Below, one piece after another: positions 63,839-64,000 of a stretch of 64,000 bases of DNA. Below the pieces are notes generated by a model. The model did no database searches. It was not told where the DNA came from and saw only the letters and a list, made by a program, of their open reading frames with translations. Position 1 is the first letter of the stretch. Each line of letters starts with the position of its first letter. This DNA is from Martinezella miluonensis (GTDB lineage Bacteria; Pseudomonadota; Alphaproteobacteria; Rhizobiales; Rhizobiaceae): positions 1 through 64,000 of the forward strand of contig NZ_FMAH01000023.1 in the NCBI RefSeq assembly GCF_900094545.1. The letters are read 5' to 3'. The position numbers were made by a program, and so were the translations under genes.

Positions 63839-64000
63839 TTAACCCGTCATCCGCTGGCGCCAGGCGCGCTCGGTCGCCAGTGCCTCATCGGTGGTGATCT
63901 GGTCTGGTTTCAGCGCCATCAGCGCCGAGAAATTCGTCCACTCCTCTTCGCTGAAACCAGCCTCCGGATCTCTCAGGGTGAAGGTCCAGGCATCGACGCG
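63839..64000 (-). CDS. glycerophosphodiester phosphodiesterase family protein, C-terminal part (runs off the window)
   Basis: The minus strand from the window edge to the TAA at 63839-63841 encodes 53 residues, RVDAWTFTLRDPEAGFSEEEW, then LMALKPDQITTDEALATERAW. The VDAWTF strand and the DQITTDEAL end match the C-terminus of GlpQ-like phosphodiesterases. The catalytic part lies beyond the window. This would be the third GDPD-type gene here. Confidence 0.6.
   Translation of the reverse strand, partial: RVDAWTFTLRDPEAGFSEEEWTNFSALMALKPDQITTDEALATERAWRQRMTG

Overview
This window looks like a rhizobial (Rhizobium or near relative, Alphaproteobacteria) chromosome or large-plasmid segment. The basis is a complete erythritol (ery) locus of the rhizobial/Brucella type, several CUT2-type sugar ABC operons, a NolR-like ArsR regulator, a DUF1402 protein, a BTLCP peptidase, and GC-rich coding sequence with AT-rich intergenic regions. 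Most of it is carbohydrate-catabolism accessory DNA.

Left edge (1-720): the end of an IS21-family element, with the istA 5' end on the minus strand and four 24-bp terminal repeats, has cut off an rfbC-like epimerase and left only its 3' end. At 0.7-3.0 kb are a zinc L-gulonate/L-galactonate-type dehydrogenase and a mannonate/tagaturonate oxidoreductase. At 3.5-8.9 kb a class II aldolase converges on an orphan polyol cassette (DeoR regulator, FGGY kinase, GlpD-like dehydrogenase).

9.0-21.6 kb is the erythritol locus. The minus strand carries a DUF2291 protein, ATPase, permease and binding protein (eryEFG-like). The plus strand carries eryA-eryB-eryC-eryD, then a DeoR regulator, eryH (tpiB) and eryI (rpiB), closed by a strong bidirectional hairpin. 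Erythritol would be imported, phosphorylated, oxidised and isomerised to D-erythrose 4-phosphate.

21.6-37.9 kb is mixed: a GDPD with a divergent ROK regulator, a GT29-like protein, exported proteins (DUF1402, BTLCP), a GH3 beta-glucosidase, an MHYT-GGDEF-EAL protein, a TadG-like protein, a LysR/aldo-keto reductase pair, a NolR-like ArsR protein and a decayed ABC transporter gene.

38.0-47.2 kb is the most unusual part. It is a minus-strand operon of sugar ABC transporter, SDR polyol dehydrogenase, DhaK and DhaL, followed by a second DhaK/DhaL pair in which DhaK is fused to a SorC-type sugar-sensing transcription regulator. No DhaM is present. I infer a ketose kinase system acting on a small polyol such as threitol or its erythrulose product.

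47.7-51.7 kb is a FadR-type regulator with UxuA, KdgD and a beta-propeller lactonase. A palindrome there recurs upstream of the mannonate oxidoreductase at 3 kb. 51.7-56.9 kb holds a PAS-GGDEF-EAL protein, an EamA permease and a GT39-like membrane glycosyltransferase. 57.3-63.7 kb is an overlapping operon for a CUT1 ABC transporter with a very long loop in one permease, a GDPD and a LacI regulator. It ends in what looks like a truncated inositol-monophosphatase gene abutting the 3' end of another GDPD gene.

No tRNA, rRNA or CRISPR array was recognised.
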